Source of the DNA: CAYVQE01 sp964454005
GTDB taxonomy: Bacteria; Myxococcota; B64-G9
NCBI GenBank assembly: GCA_964454005.1
Contig: CAYVQE010000014.1
Coordinates: 1 to 64,000, forward strand
Length of the DNA stretch: 64,000 bases
Direction of reading: 5' to 3'
The notes below the pieces were generated by a model. It did not search any database, was not told where the DNA came from, and saw only the letters and a program-made list of their open reading frames with translations. Below are positions 20,920 to 31,514 of this stretch, piece after piece. Position 1 is the stretch's first letter. Each line of letters begins with the position of its first letter. The position numbers and the translations under genes were made by a program.

Positions 20920-23900
20920 TCAACCCTCCAGCCGACCGGCCTGCAGGCCGGCGTCGAGCCCGGCGCACAGCCCGCGGGCCTCTTCGAGCAACGCGGATTC
21001 CGGTCCGGCTGGGGGCTCCGGCCCGGCCAGGGCGAGCAACACCCGCTGCTGCACCGCGGCCGCGTCCAGCCGGGGGCGCAAATCGATGAAACCGCGCTCG
21101 ATCAGCCAGCCCCGCAGATCCTCGCGCTTTTGGTCGCGAAAGCGTTCGACGGCTCCTGCCGCCAGCTGCTCGATCAGAGCTGCGGCGTCGCCGCCCAGCT
21201 CTGCGGCCAACGCGGCGGTGCGGTCGATGAACACCGCGCTGACCGAATCCGAGGCCTCCAAGTCGATGCGATCCACCGGCCGACCGCGGCCGCAGCGCCA
21301 GGCTTCCAGCCAGGCCCGAGCCCCGGCCAGCCGCCGCCGCAGCTGGTGCCGCTCAGCGTTGTTTAGCAGCAGGGGCGCGGCATCTCCCGCCAGCAGGCTC
21401 TCGGCCGAGCCCAGACGCTCGACACCGGTTTGCAGCAAGCGGTACAGCAAGTCCAGATCATCGCGCAGCAGGTGGAAGGCGTGGATGGACTCGGGGGCCG
21501 CCCAGGGATCGATGGGGTCGACGCCCAGCGCCAGCGCGTACTGCTCGGCCGTGTGGTTCGCCGGCGCCGGCGCCGGCGGCTGCACCGCCGGCGGCAGCGC
21601 CAGCAGCGCGGCGTCGTCGACGGCCCGGCCCAGCCGGCGCTTTTCCAGCAGATCGATGCGCTGCACCGGCCCGCCGGCCGCCTCGATCAGGGCCACGTCG
21701 GCCGGCTGCGCCGTCAGGTACAGCACCTGCCGCTCCCCCTCGTCGGCCAGGGTGTGCAATGCGTCGACCATGGCCTGGAAACGCTGCGGATCGGCTGTGG
21801 TCAGGGCTTCGTCGAGCACCAGCGGCAGGGCCTCGCGGCCGCGTTCGGCCTCCAACGCGAAAGCCACCCGCACGGCCAGCAGCAGCTGCACCCGGGTGCC
21901 GCTCGACAGCTCGTCCAGCCGCCGCCGGGCGCCGCTGGCCGTCTCGCGCGCACCGAAGCGCGCCGCTGCCTCCGGCTCGAACAGCAGCTCGTAGCTGTAC
22001 CGGCAGAAGCGCCGGAACCAGTCGGCCGCCCGCCGCAGCGCCTGCGGCCGGCTGACCTCGACGTGCTCGGCGCGCACGTCCTCGATCAGCATACGACCCG
22101 CCTCGGCAAACAGCGCCTCGTCGAGCCGCTCGGCCAGCGCGTCCGCCGCATCGACCACGGCGGCCCGGGCCCGCTCCTGCGCTCGGGCGCGGCCAGCCTG
22201 CTCGATTGCAACCCGGATGCGCGGGATGCTTTCGTTCAGCTCCTCGAGCCGAGCCGCGCGCTGCTGGCTCACGTCCAGCTCGGTCCGCAGCGCCGCTTCG
22301 TCGCCGGTCTCGACCAGCGCCCGCAGCTGCGGTCGGTCCTCCAGGGCCCGCGAACGTTCGGCCGCGCGCAAGCGCGCCTGCTGCAGCGCTTCTCGCTGCC
22401 CGCGCCAGCCATCCAGCTGCCGGCAGCGGCGGCGCAGCTCGGTCTCGGCCGCGGTCTCATCGGCCGGATCGAGCCCGACGGCTTCGAGCAGGGCGGCGCT
22501 GCGCTCCGCGGCGCGCCGCTCGACCGCCACCGCCCGCCCGATTCGGCGCTCGGCCTCATCGATCCGCCGGCAGGCTTGATCGCGCTGGCGCAGCCGGGCC
22601 GCCAGCCGATCGAGCCGGGCGGCCAACACCTCGGCGCTCGCCGCCACGCCCGCCTCGGCAGCAGCATCGTGCTCGGTCAGCCAGCCGATCAGTGCATCGC
22701 GCTGCTGCTCCACCACGCGCTTCAAGTCGGCAACGGCTCGCTCGTGCTGGGCGAGCGCGGTGCCGGCGCAATCGTGCTCGGCCGCCAGGTGGACCCAGCG
22801 CTGCAGCGATGCGTCCAGCCGTTGCGGGTCGAAGCCCACCTGTTCGGCCAGCTCAGCCAGCGCGGCGCGCTCGGCCGCCAGCGCCTCGGCGCCATGGTCC
22901 CGCCGGCGTTCCAACTCGGCCCGGCGTTCGAGATCGGCCTCAAATCGGCGAATGCGTTGCAGCTCACCATCCAAGACGGCCAGCCGCTCGGCCACCGCCG
23001 GTGGCCGCCAGTCCGTCGGCCCGGCGCAGCCGCTGGCTGCCAACCGCCGGCGGGCATCGGTCCGGTTGCGGCCGGCGGCGCTGGGACCCAGCAACGCCAC
23101 AGCGGCCACCGCCAACGGAACCAGCAACAAGCACCAGGCCCAGTGCAGGCCCAGTCCGGCTGCCACCGCAGACGCGCCCCCCACCGCCAGCGCCAGCGCC
23201 CCCGCCCAGCGCCGCCGGCGTCCGTCGTCCCGGCCGGCGGCCAACCAGTCGATCAGGGCGCGGCGGGCCGCGGCCACCGCCTCGCCGCCGGCGGCGGCGG
23301 ACGACCCGGGCCCGGGCAGCCCGGCCAGTGCCCGCTCGAGCTGGCGCAGCTCGGCCGCGGCGTCGCGCAGCGCGCCCAGCCGCTGCTCGACCTGGTGCAG
23401 GCTGTCGGGCTCCAGCCTGGGCGGGCGCCCGGCCTCGCCGCCCAGCGCCTGGCGGGCGGCGGCCTGCGCCGCGGCGGCCGCCTCTCGTTCGACCCGCGCG
23501 CGCTCGAACTCACCCTCGAGCCGCTGCAGCCGTTGGGCCAGCCGCCGCCGGTCGTCCAAGGCGGCCTCGTCGATCGCGGCCGTGGCCAGACCACTGTCGG
23601 CCAGCGCCGCTTCGGCCGCGACCCGCTCCCCCTCTGCCTGCTCGCGCTCGACCGCGCCTTCCGCCCGCTCGGCGCGCGCCTCGTCCAGCCGCTCCAGCTC
23701 GTCGCCGCGCAACCGTTCCATGCCGGTCGGATAAGCGCTCAACCGATCCGCAACCGCCAGCTGCTGGCGCTGGGCTTCCAGCGCCTCGAGGGCGCGTTCG
23801 ATGGCCTCGATGTCGCGCTGGGCGGCAGCCGCATCGTCGCGCTCGCGCTGCAACGAGGTCAGCTCGGCCTCCTGGCGCTGCAGCTCGCGGTGCTCTCGGC

Positions 23901-24408
23901 GCACCCGATCCAGCTCGCGCTGTGCCTCGGCCAGCTGCTGCTGCTCGGCGCGGCCGTGGTTCTGTTTCAGCCGCAAGGGGGGCTGCTCCAGCAAGGCGCC
24001 CAAATCGTAACCGCCAGCCAGCTCACGGGCCAGCCGCTCGCCGATCTGCGCCTCGGCGGCCGCGTCGACCGCCAGCAGGTCTTCAAGCCGCAGCGCGTAG
24101 CAATCGAAAAAACGCGCATCGGGCAATGGCGGCGGCTCGACCGGCCGGCCGTCGCGTAACCAGCGCTGCCTGCTACCGAAGCGCTGCAGCTGCAGCCGCC
24201 CCGCCGCGGTATCGAACTCGGCCTCCAGATCGAGTGCGGCATCGGCCAGCACCGCCGGGTCCAGCAGCGCGTGCAGCGCCCGAATCAGGCTCGACTTGCC
24301 CGAGGCGTTGGGCCCGACCACCACGCTCAGCCCCGGGGCCACCGGCTCGAGCACAAAGCCCGGCGCCACCCCCGGCAGGCGCCGGATGACCAGCCGGCGC
24401 AGCTTCAC
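20920..24408 (-). CDS. SMC/RecN-like coiled-coil ATPase (YhaN/SbcC-type)
   Basis: 1162 aa. The N-terminus KLRRLVIRRLPG...VVVGPNASGKSS carries Walker A. Very long Ala/Arg/Glu coiled coils follow, interrupted at about residues 398-440 by two hydrophobic segments (ALALAVGGASAVAAGLGL and LLLVPLAVAAVALLG), a feature of the YhaN family rather than SbcC. Signature LSSGTRVQLLLAVR and Walker B PLVLDEALTTAD occur near residue 900, followed by a ~230-aa C-terminal extension of unknown fold. The GTG start at 24408 overlaps the upstream nuclease stop (GTGA). It probably forms a membrane-associated Mre11/Rad50-like complex with its neighbour. Confidence 0.85.
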   Translation of the reverse strand: MKLRRLVIRRLPGVAPGFVLEPVAPGLSVVVGPNASGKSSLIRALHALLDPAVLADAALDLEAEFDTAAGRLQLQRFGSRQRWLRDGRPVEPPPLPDARFFDCYALRLEDLLAVDAAAEAQIGERLARELAGGYDLGALLEQPPLRLKQNHGRAEQQQLAEAQRELDRVRREHRELQRQEAELTSLQRERDDAAAAQRDIEAIERALEALEAQRQQLAVADRLSAYPTGMERLRGDELERLDEARAERAEGAVEREQAEGERVAAEAALADSGLATAAIDEAALDDRRRLAQRLQRLEGEFERARVEREAAAAAQAAARQALGGEAGRPPRLEPDSLHQVEQRLGALRDAAAELRQLERALAGLPGPGSSAAAGGEAVAAARRALIDWLAAGRDDGRRRRWAGALALAVGGASAVAAGLGLHWAWCLLLVPLAVAAVALLGPSAAGRNRTDARRRLAASGCAGPTDWRPPAVAERLAVLDGELQRIRRFEADLERRAELERRRDHGAEALAAERAALAELAEQVGFDPQRLDASLQRWVHLAAEHDCAGTALAQHERAVADLKRVVEQQRDALIGWLTEHDAAAEAGVAASAEVLAARLDRLAARLRQRDQACRRIDEAERRIGRAVAVERRAAERSAALLEAVGLDPADETAAETELRRRCRQLDGWRGQREALQQARLRAAERSRALEDRPQLRALVETGDEAALRTELDVSQQRAARLEELNESIPRIRVAIEQAGRARAQERARAAVVDAADALAERLDEALFAEAGRMLIEDVRAEHVEVSRPQALRRAADWFRRFCRYSYELLFEPEAAARFGARETASGARRRLDELSSGTRVQLLLAVRVAFALEAERGREALPLVLDEALTTADPQRFQAMVDALHTLADEGERQVLYLTAQPADVALIEAAGGPVQRIDLLEKRRLGRAVDDAALLALPPAVQPPAPAPANHTAEQYALALGVDPIDPWAAPESIHAFHLLRDDLDLLYRLLQTGVERLGSAESLLAGDAAPLLLNNAERHQLRRRLAGARAWLEAWRCGRGRPVDRIDLEASDSVSAVFIDRTAALAAELGGDAAALIEQLAAGAVERFRDQKREDLRGWLIERGFIDLRPRLDAAAVQQRVLLALAGPEPPAGPESALLEEARGLCAGLDAGLQAGRLEG

Positions 24409-25685
24409 GGCCCCGTCTCCCGCTGGGCCAACAGCGCGTCCAGCGCCTGCAGCGCGGCCCGTTCCAGCAGGGCGGCTGCGGCGGCCTCGTCGGGCGGCGG
24501 CCGCGCATCCGGGTCGAGATCGGCGAACGGGGCGCACTCGGAAACGGCCGCCAGCCGCTGCTGCGCCCGGCGGACCAGATCCCGGCGCCGGGGCCCATCC
24601 TCGCCGCTCAGCAGCAGCAGCCGGCGCGCCAGCAGACCGGCCGGATCGTCACCGCGGGCCAGCCGCTCCAGATCGACCGCCGGCGCCACCTCGACGCACC
24701 AGTCGTGGATGAAGTAGAGACGGCCATCACGCTCCTGGGCCGCCCGGCGCGGATCACCGGCTGCCAGGCTGCGCTCCAGCTCCCGGCGCAGCGGGCTGCG
24801 CCCGACCAACCGCAGCCGGCAGCCGACCGCCAGCGCCTCGCCGGCCAGTTCGGCGTGCAGCGCGTCGATGGCGGCCACCACCCGGCCGTGGACCGCGTCG
24901 GCCTCCACCAGGCCGCCGACGTCGACCTCCAGCGTTTCCCAGCGCAGCGGTGCCAGCGGCAGCTGGGCGATCCGCGGCTCGCCGGCGGCCGGCAGCTCGA
25001 TCAGCCACGGCCCATGCGGCCCCGGCTCACCGGCGTCCATGCCTGTCAGCGAACCCAGGTAGCCGATCGGCCGCGGTCCGGACAGGGCGTCCGGCCGATG
25101 CACGTGGCCGAGCAGCCAGGCATCGACCGGGGCGGCCTCCAGTCGGGCGGCGCTCACCGGAGCGTAGCGGCTGGCGGACTGATCGCGATCGCAGTGCAGC
25201 AGCCCGATGGTGGGCAGCGCGCTGCGCTGCGGCAGCGGCATGTCCAGCGGGCTGGTCGACACGGTGCGCTCGGGGAAGGACCAGCCGATGACCCGCGCCC
25301 GAGACCCGTCGGCCGCGGCCATTTCAACCGCGCTCCAGCGGCCGCCGCCGCCCAGCAACTCGATCCCGGCGCCGGCGGCGGCCAGCCGCGGCAGCACCGC
25401 CACGTCGTGGTTGCCGGCCACCGCCAGCACCCGCACCCCGGCGCTGGCCAGGCGTTCGACGCCGCGGCGCAAGTCGGCGTAGGCCTCGTAGAAGTCATCG
25501 TCCTGCTCGACCACATCGCCGGCCAGCAGCAAGGCGTCGACCCGCCGCTCCAGCGCAACCTCGACCAATCGTTCCCAGGCAGCCGCCGGGCTCAGGGCGC
25601 GGCGATCGATGCGCTCGATCAGCTCCGGAGGCAAGCGGGCGGGCTGTCGGCCCAGGTGGATGTCGGCCGCGCACAGCAGCTTCAA
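24405..25685 (-). CDS. Mre11/SbcD-like metallophosphoesterase (YhaO-type)
   Basis: 426-aa DNA nuclease-like phosphoesterase. Motifs in order: AADIHLG, LLAGDVVEQDD, AVAGNHD and LLGHVHRPD, which supply the dinuclear metal site of the Mre11 family. TTG at 25685 is taken as the start because homology begins immediately (KLLCAADIHLG) and GGAGA lies five bases upstream. It is translationally coupled to the following SMC-like ATPase, as sbcD-sbcC and yhaO-yhaN pairs are. Expected activity is ATP-controlled endo/exonuclease action on DNA ends. Confidence 0.87.
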   Translation of the reverse strand: MKLLCAADIHLGRQPARLPPELIERIDRRALSPAAAWERLVEVALERRVDALLLAGDVVEQDDDFYEAYADLRRGVERLASAGVRVLAVAGNHDVAVLPRLAAAGAGIELLGGGGRWSAVEMAAADGSRARVIGWSFPERTVSTSPLDMPLPQRSALPTIGLLHCDRDQSASRYAPVSAARLEAAPVDAWLLGHVHRPDALSGPRPIGYLGSLTGMDAGEPGPHGPWLIELPAAGEPRIAQLPLAPLRWETLEVDVGGLVEADAVHGRVVAAIDALHAELAGEALAVGCRLRLVGRSPLRRELERSLAAGDPRRAAQERDGRLYFIHDWCVEVAPAVDLERLARGDDPAGLLARRLLLLSGEDGPRRRDLVRRAQQRLAAVSECAPFADLDPDARPPPDEAAAAALLERAALQALDALLAQRETGP

Positions 25686-25710
25686 GGCGGTCTCCGCAGG
25701 CCGGCGGCGC

Positions 25711-25971
25711 TCATTGGCAGATGCGCAGCAAATCCTGGCACTGGGCGCAGGTGCTGGCGCCCAGGCGGCAGCGCTGGCCCTCGGGGCATTGCGCGTCGCG
25801 CTCGCACAGCTGCACGCAGCGCAGCCCGTCGTCGGCGTGGACATACTGGCAGGACTCGCCGGGCTCGCAGTCGGCCACGTCCTCACAGACGCTGCGCTCA
25901 TCGCAGCCGGCGGCGGCGGCCAGCACCAGGGACGAGATCGAAACGAGAATTCCGCGTGGCATCATGCGCAT
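25711..25971 (-). CDS. Small cysteine-rich lipoprotein
   Basis: 86 aa beginning MRMMPRGILVSISSLVLAAA, lipobox AAAG|C. The mature chain has about ten Cys (VCEDVADCEPGESCQYV, CVQLCERDAQCPEGQRC), the same spacing as larger Cys-rich lipoproteins in this window. Sits 25 bp upstream of the YhaO-like gene on the same strand; a functional link is doubtful. Function unknown. Confidence 0.75.
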   Translation of the reverse strand: MRMMPRGILVSISSLVLAAAAGCDERSVCEDVADCEPGESCQYVHADDGLRCVQLCERDAQCPEGQRCRLGASTCAQCQDLLRICQ

Positions 25972-25999
25972 GGTCTCGGCGCGCGGGCGGGCGGCCGCA

Positions 26000-26200
26000 C
26001 TAACGCTCCGTCTTGCCGGGCCCGTCCTGCTCGCGCAGCAGCTGCAGCAGGCCGTCCTGCTCGGCGGGTGACAGGTTGAAGCGCGGCCCGGCCTCGGACA
26101 ACCAGCGGCCCAACGGCACCTGCGGGTGTTGTTGGCGCTGCTCGGCCACCCAGCGCACCGCCTGGCGCAGCTGTTCTGATTTTCTCTGAACGGTGCCCAT
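26000..26200 (-). CDS. Small conserved protein of unknown function
   Basis: 66 aa with GGAGGTGCG directly before its ATG. The pattern AVRWVAEQRQQHPQVPLGRW...RFNLSPAEQDGLLQLL resembles short helical proteins common in deltaproteobacteria, whose function is not known to me. No Cys, signal or membrane segment. Followed 28 bp later by the small lipoprotein gene. Confidence 0.65.
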   Translation of the reverse strand: MGTVQRKSEQLRQAVRWVAEQRQQHPQVPLGRWLSEAGPRFNLSPAEQDGLLQLLREQDGPGKTER

Positions 26201-26308
26201 CGCACCTCCACGCTCGCCAGCGATCACCAACGGTTGCGCCCGAGACCAGATCCTGCCAGCGAGGCAACCACCCCGGACGGAGCCTGTCAAGGGGCGGCCA
26301 GGCGCTTT

Positions 26309-26338
26309 TTGCACCCGAACCGCAATTTGCCGCATACT
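26309..26338 (+). promoter_or_regulatory. Candidate promoter for the long Cys-rich lipoprotein
   Basis: TTGCAC (26309-26314), 18-bp spacer, CATACT (26333-26338). Predicted start about 26345, leaving a ~46-nt leader that ends with AAAAGGAG. Confidence 0.45.
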
Positions 26339-26390
26339 GGAGATTATAGCAGGCTTTCAGAGGCGGTCCCAGCCGCAAAAGGAGTGCGTC

Positions 26391-28016
26391 ATGGCTCGAT
26401 TGTTTCAGATGCATACGGCCCATCTCGCGGCGCTGTTCATGCTGGCCGCCGGCCCACTGGCCTGCTCCAGCGGGGACGGCTCGCCGGGCGACGGCGGCGC
26501 CGATGACGCGAGCGACGGGACGGTCGCCGATGGCGACTGCCTGATCGAGGACGCACCCTGTGAGGACGACGCCGATTGCTGTTCGAACCACTGCACCGAC
26601 GCGGGGGTTTGCGCGCCGACCGGAGGCGACTGCGATCCGGCGGGAACCGCCTGTCTGACCGGAGCCACCTGTTGCTCCGGCCGCTGCGGTGACGACGGCT
26701 CCGGCAACACCGTCTGCCTGGAAGGCCTGGGTGCCTGCAAGGCCCTGGGCGAGCAGTGCGTCGCGGCGGTCGAATGCTGCAGCCTGGCGTGCGTGGACGG
26801 GCGTTGCTCCGGCGATACCATCTGCGCCTCGCAGGGCGATGCCTGCGCGCAGGACAGCGACTGCTGCTCCAACCGCTGCAGCGACCGCACCTGCGCCGCC
26901 GGGGCCGGCTGCCTCAACGCCGGCGAGCGCTGCACCGAGGACGGCCAATGTTGCTCGATGGCCTGCGCCCCGTTCGGCGACGAGATGCGCTGCATCACCG
27001 GCGGCATCTGCCGCACATCCGAGGAGGTCTGTACGGAGGACGAGCAGTGCTGCAACGCCCAGTGCGACGACGGCTACTGCGCCAAGATCGAGGGCCAGGG
27101 CCCGGTCTCCTGCCGGCTGGTGGGCGAGGCCTGCGAGCAGCCCGAGGACTGCTGCTCCTACGCCTGCTTCGCCGAGGGCACGGAGTTCAAGTTCTGCCAC
27201 TTCCTGGGCGGCTGCCGGCCCTACGGCGAGCTATGCAGCCGCGATGCGGACTGCTGCAACGCCGCCGAGCCCTGCCTCGCGGGTTTCGCGCCGGGCCATT
27301 GCCAGCTGTTCGTCGACCGGGAGGTGGGCCGCTGCACAACCGTCCAGGGCCCCAAGCCGGCCGGCGAGGTCTGCGACCCGCGCTTCGGCGGCACCCACGA
27401 CTGCTGCGGCGGCGACGAGGTCTGCCGACCCGACGTGCTGGGCATCGAGCGCTGCTTCGGCGCGGGCCATACCGAGTGTCTGCCCGACGGCGCCGCCTGC
27501 GCGCTGTCCGACCAGTGCTGCTCCGGCCTGTGCGCGCCGAACGCCACCGGCGAGCTGGTCTGCGGCACCGGCTGCAAGGCCGACGGCGAGACCTGCACCG
27601 AGGCGGCCGAGTGCTGCTCGGGCAGCTGCAACAGCCGCCAGGTCTGCGGGCCCGAGGATTGCATCGACGACGGCCAGGCCTGCGCCGCGCACGCCGACTG
27701 CTGCTCGGGCTACTGCGATCCCGACGCGGGCAGCTGCGGTCAGCCCGACCAGTGCCTGGAGATCGATCAGCCCTGCACCAGCGACGCCGAGTGCTGCTCC
27801 GGCCACTGCCGCGACGGCGTCTGCGCCCGGGCCTGCCTGGAACTCGGCCGCAGCTGCATCAGCGACACCGACTGCTGCTCGGGCTACTGCAACCTCGAGA
27901 CCATGACCTGCGAGGAGGACCCCGCCGCCTGCTCCGGCCCCACCGAGCCCTGCCAGGACGACAGCGACTGCTGCTCGGGCCTGTTCTGCGACGGCGGCCG
28001 CTGCTGGGTGTACTGA
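26391..28016 (+). CDS. Lipoprotein with about 13 tandem Cys-rich (Dickkopf-N/disintegrin-like) repeats
   Basis: 541 aa. Signal ends in LAAGPLAC (lipobox), followed by a Ser/Asp/Gly linker. The rest is a chain of ~35-40-residue units, each with the core C-x(3-6)-C-x(5)-DCCS-x(2)-C, for example ADCCSNHC, AECCSGHC and TDCCSGYC. Every unit places a CC pair and four flanking Cys, implying a rod of small disulfide modules. ATG at 26391 follows AAAAGGAG. Such proteins are abundant in Myxococcota and Bradymonadales with no proven role; surface adhesion or binding is plausible. It ends without an anchor other than the N-terminal lipid. Confidence 0.88.
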   Translation: MARLFQMHTAHLAALFMLAAGPLACSSGDGSPGDGGADDASDGTVADGDCLIEDAPCEDDADCCSNHCTDAGVCAPTGGDCDPAGTACLTGATCCSGRCGDDGSGNTVCLEGLGACKALGEQCVAAVECCSLACVDGRCSGDTICASQGDACAQDSDCCSNRCSDRTCAAGAGCLNAGERCTEDGQCCSMACAPFGDEMRCITGGICRTSEEVCTEDEQCCNAQCDDGYCAKIEGQGPVSCRLVGEACEQPEDCCSYACFAEGTEFKFCHFLGGCRPYGELCSRDADCCNAAEPCLAGFAPGHCQLFVDREVGRCTTVQGPKPAGEVCDPRFGGTHDCCGGDEVCRPDVLGIERCFGAGHTECLPDGAACALSDQCCSGLCAPNATGELVCGTGCKADGETCTEAAECCSGSCNSRQVCGPEDCIDDGQACAAHADCCSGYCDPDAGSCGQPDQCLEIDQPCTSDAECCSGHCRDGVCARACLELGRSCISDTDCCSGYCNLETMTCEEDPAACSGPTEPCQDDSDCCSGLFCDGGRCWVY

Positions 28017-28028
28017 CCGGGCCGGGAC

Positions 28029-28091
28029 TTGTACCAGCCAGCCGGTGACGGTAGTCTTTGGGACCAGAAGCGCGATCACCGGAGGCTGGTA
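28029..28091 (+). promoter_or_regulatory. Promoter embedded in a hairpin that masks the next gene's ribosome-binding site
   Basis: TTGTAC (28029-28034), 17 bp, TAGTCT (28052-28057) is a candidate promoter. Independently, TACCAGCC (28032-28039) pairs with GGCTGGTA (28084-28091) and CCGGTGA (28042-28048) with TCACCGG (28076-28082). The 3' arm contains the GGAGG and the A of the start codon of the gene at 28091. Only transcripts entering from upstream would carry both arms. Confidence 0.5.
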
Positions 28092-29518
28092 TGCGACGCG
28101 GTTTGAAGATCTTGGTTCTCGGCGCGGGGTTTGTGCTGGCTGTGGGCGCGATGGCCTGCGACTGCGGCGGTTCGCGGATCGTCGAGACCCTGGCCGAACT
28201 CGAGGCCGTGCCCGATCCGGTCGATTTCGGCGAGGTGCCGGTCTCGACGGTGCGCGAGCAGGACGTCACCCTGACCAACCGGGGCACCGGTACGGTGCAC
28301 CTGCGCGGGCTGAGCATCGCGGCCAACCCCGAAGACTTCTCGGTGGTCGAGCCGGAGGACATCGAGTACCCGCACGCCATCCCGCCCGGCAGCCAGGTGG
28401 TGTTCACCGTGCGCTACCACCCCCAGGCCTACCCCGAAGAGGACGTCGGTCACGTGCTGATCGAGAGTTCCGACCGCGACGCGCCGGAGTACGAGCTGGT
28501 CTGCTATGGTACCGCGGTCGAGCCGGTGCTGCTGATCGAGCCCAACCCGGTCGACTTCGGCTCCACCCGGGTGATGGGCACCAGGCCGGCCACCGTCACC
28601 ATCCTCCACACCGGCTCTAACGATGCGGCGGTGACCATCTCGCGGCTGGAGGTCAGCGAGCCGGCCGGCGGCGACTTCGCCATCCAGACGGCGCCCGACA
28701 TCCCGCTGGTGATGCAGCCCGGCGATCAGGCCAACGTCAACCTGAGCTACATCCCACAGGCCATCGACGACGGCGATTCCGGCGTGCTGACCATCGAGTC
28801 CGACGCCGAGAGCCAGGAGCAGGTCGACGTGCTGCTCGAGGGCTCGAGCTACGCGCCCCACATCACCGTCGACCACCTGGCGCTGAACTTCGGCACGGTG
28901 TCGATCGGTGCCGATCCCACCCTGCGCTTCACCATCAGCAACGAGGGCAACGACGACCTGAACATCACCGAGATGGTCCTCAGCCAGGTCGGCAGCCAGA
29001 AGTTCACCCTGGACCCGCCCAGCATCGACACGCCCATCGCCCCACTGGATTCGGTCACCGTCGACGTGACCTTCGTGGCCGACGACCGCGGCGACGACGA
29101 AGGCGGGGTGCGCATCGATCACGACGATCCGCTCGAGCACCCGGTGTTCATCCAGCTCCGCGGCCGCACCCCGGCGCCCGACGTCGAGATCATCCCCGAC
29201 TTCATCACCATCCAGATCTCGGGCGTCTCCCACAGCCAGACGGCCAACATCCGCATCTACAACCTGGGCGACGAGGATCTGCGGCTGACCGGCATGGAGT
29301 TCGACAACCCGGACGGGTCGTTCTCGATCGACGAGCAGCCGACTTACCCGGCCATCGTGCCGCCGGGGGTGGTGCCGGATGGGCCCGAGGAGACGATCGT
29401 GGTGCGCTTCACCAAGGACACGGCCACGGTCGACGACCAGGCCACTCTGACCTTCAGCACCGACGATCCGGACGAGCCCACGGTGGTGGTCACCGTCAAA
29501 GGCACCTACACACCGTAG
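28091..29518 (+). CDS. Choice-of-anchor-D (ASH-domain) lipoprotein
   Basis: 475 aa. Signal ends VLAVGAMAC (lipobox), followed by four immunoglobulin-like ASH/HYDIN-type domains of about 100 residues. Each has a strand such as PVDFGEVPVSTVREQDV, PVDFGSTRVMGTRPATV or ALNFGTVSIGADPTLRF followed by NxG and a later FTVxYxP-type strand. These domains are structural and common in surface proteins of this lineage. GGAGG lies six bases before the ATG. It follows the Cys-rich lipoprotein by 74 bp and converges on clpX. Confidence 0.87.
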   Translation: MRRGLKILVLGAGFVLAVGAMACDCGGSRIVETLAELEAVPDPVDFGEVPVSTVREQDVTLTNRGTGTVHLRGLSIAANPEDFSVVEPEDIEYPHAIPPGSQVVFTVRYHPQAYPEEDVGHVLIESSDRDAPEYELVCYGTAVEPVLLIEPNPVDFGSTRVMGTRPATVTILHTGSNDAAVTISRLEVSEPAGGDFAIQTAPDIPLVMQPGDQANVNLSYIPQAIDDGDSGVLTIESDAESQEQVDVLLEGSSYAPHITVDHLALNFGTVSIGADPTLRFTISNEGNDDLNITEMVLSQVGSQKFTLDPPSIDTPIAPLDSVTVDVTFVADDRGDDEGGVRIDHDDPLEHPVFIQLRGRTPAPDVEIIPDFITIQISGVSHSQTANIRIYNLGDEDLRLTGMEFDNPDGSFSIDEQPTYPAIVPPGVVPDGPEETIVVRFTKDTATVDDQATLTFSTDDPDEPTVVVTVKGTYTP

Positions 29519-29530
29519 CGGAAACCACCG

Positions 29531-30781
<1,251 letters not shown>

Positions 30782-30823
30782 CCTCTCCCTCTACAAGCTC
30801 TCCAATACGGTTCGACGATGCTC

Positions 30824-30851
30824 ATTTTAGCGCAATCGAGCGCGAAGGCAA
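30824..30851 (-). promoter_or_regulatory. clpX promoter
   Basis: Minus strand: TTGCCT (30851-30846), 16-bp spacer, TAAAAT (30829-30824). Predicted start about 30817, leader ~36 nt with a Shine-Dalgarno site before the clpX ATG. Confidence 0.6.
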
Positions 30852-30896
30852 GGGGAGTCGGGGATGACCGGAGGGAAATTCTCTTCCGGGGCGCAC

Positions 30897-31514
30897 TCAG
30901 TGGGAGACCAGGGCCTTCAAATCGTCGACCAGGGCCACCGCCCGCTCCAGAATGACCCGCGGAATGCCCTGGACCGCGGCCAGGCTGTCGGCCAGCCGGT
31001 CTGCCTGCTTGACCAGCTTCTTGATGGCCTCCTGCTGCGAAGGCGGCTCGGGCGGCCCCTGCGCCTCGCGGTATTCGCGCCGCAGGCTGGCCGGGGATGC
31101 CTCGTCCAGGGCCATCTCCTTGATCCGCCGGTAGTGCTCGTCGCCGACCTGCTCGTCCTCGCGCGCCCGGCGCAGCACGTCGACCGCGGCCATATCCGGA
31201 ATCGGTCGCTCCAGCCCGTCGCGCCGCAGCACCGCCGGCTCCTGCTCCTTGAGGAAGGAGTAGGAGGCGGTCAGCTTGGCCGCGGTACGCGGCTTGATGC
31301 GGATCTCGTCCTTGCAATAGGCCTCGAAGGAGGGAAAACCCCATTGCTCGTAGAGCTCCTTGCGCCGCACCCCGGCCAGGGTGCCGCCCAGCTCGACCCA
31401 CGAGGTCTTGAAACGGCGGGCCACCTCCAGCGCCTCGTAGCGCGGGGTGCCCGGCTCGATCTGGCTCATCTTCTCCGTAATGGCCTTGGCCGCCTTGGAC
31501 TCGCGCGGTGCCAT
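30897..31514 (-). CDS. Conserved deltaproteobacterial protein of unknown function
   Basis: 205 aa, strongly charged and helical. The block LYEQWGFPSFEAYCKDEI followed by TAAKLTASYSFLKEQEP recurs in a family of deltaproteobacterial proteins that I recognise by pattern but that has no assigned role. The DNA-binding-like helix pair is only suggestive. ATG at 31514 follows GGGAGG; further upstream the frame has no conserved sequence. Sits between clpX and the divergent purM. Confidence 0.75.
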   Translation of the reverse strand: MAPRESKAAKAITEKMSQIEPGTPRYEALEVARRFKTSWVELGGTLAGVRRKELYEQWGFPSFEAYCKDEIRIKPRTAAKLTASYSFLKEQEPAVLRRDGLERPIPDMAAVDVLRRAREDEQVGDEHYRRIKEMALDEASPASLRREYREAQGPPEPPSQQEAIKKLVKQADRLADSLAAVQGIPRVILERAVALVDDLKALVSH

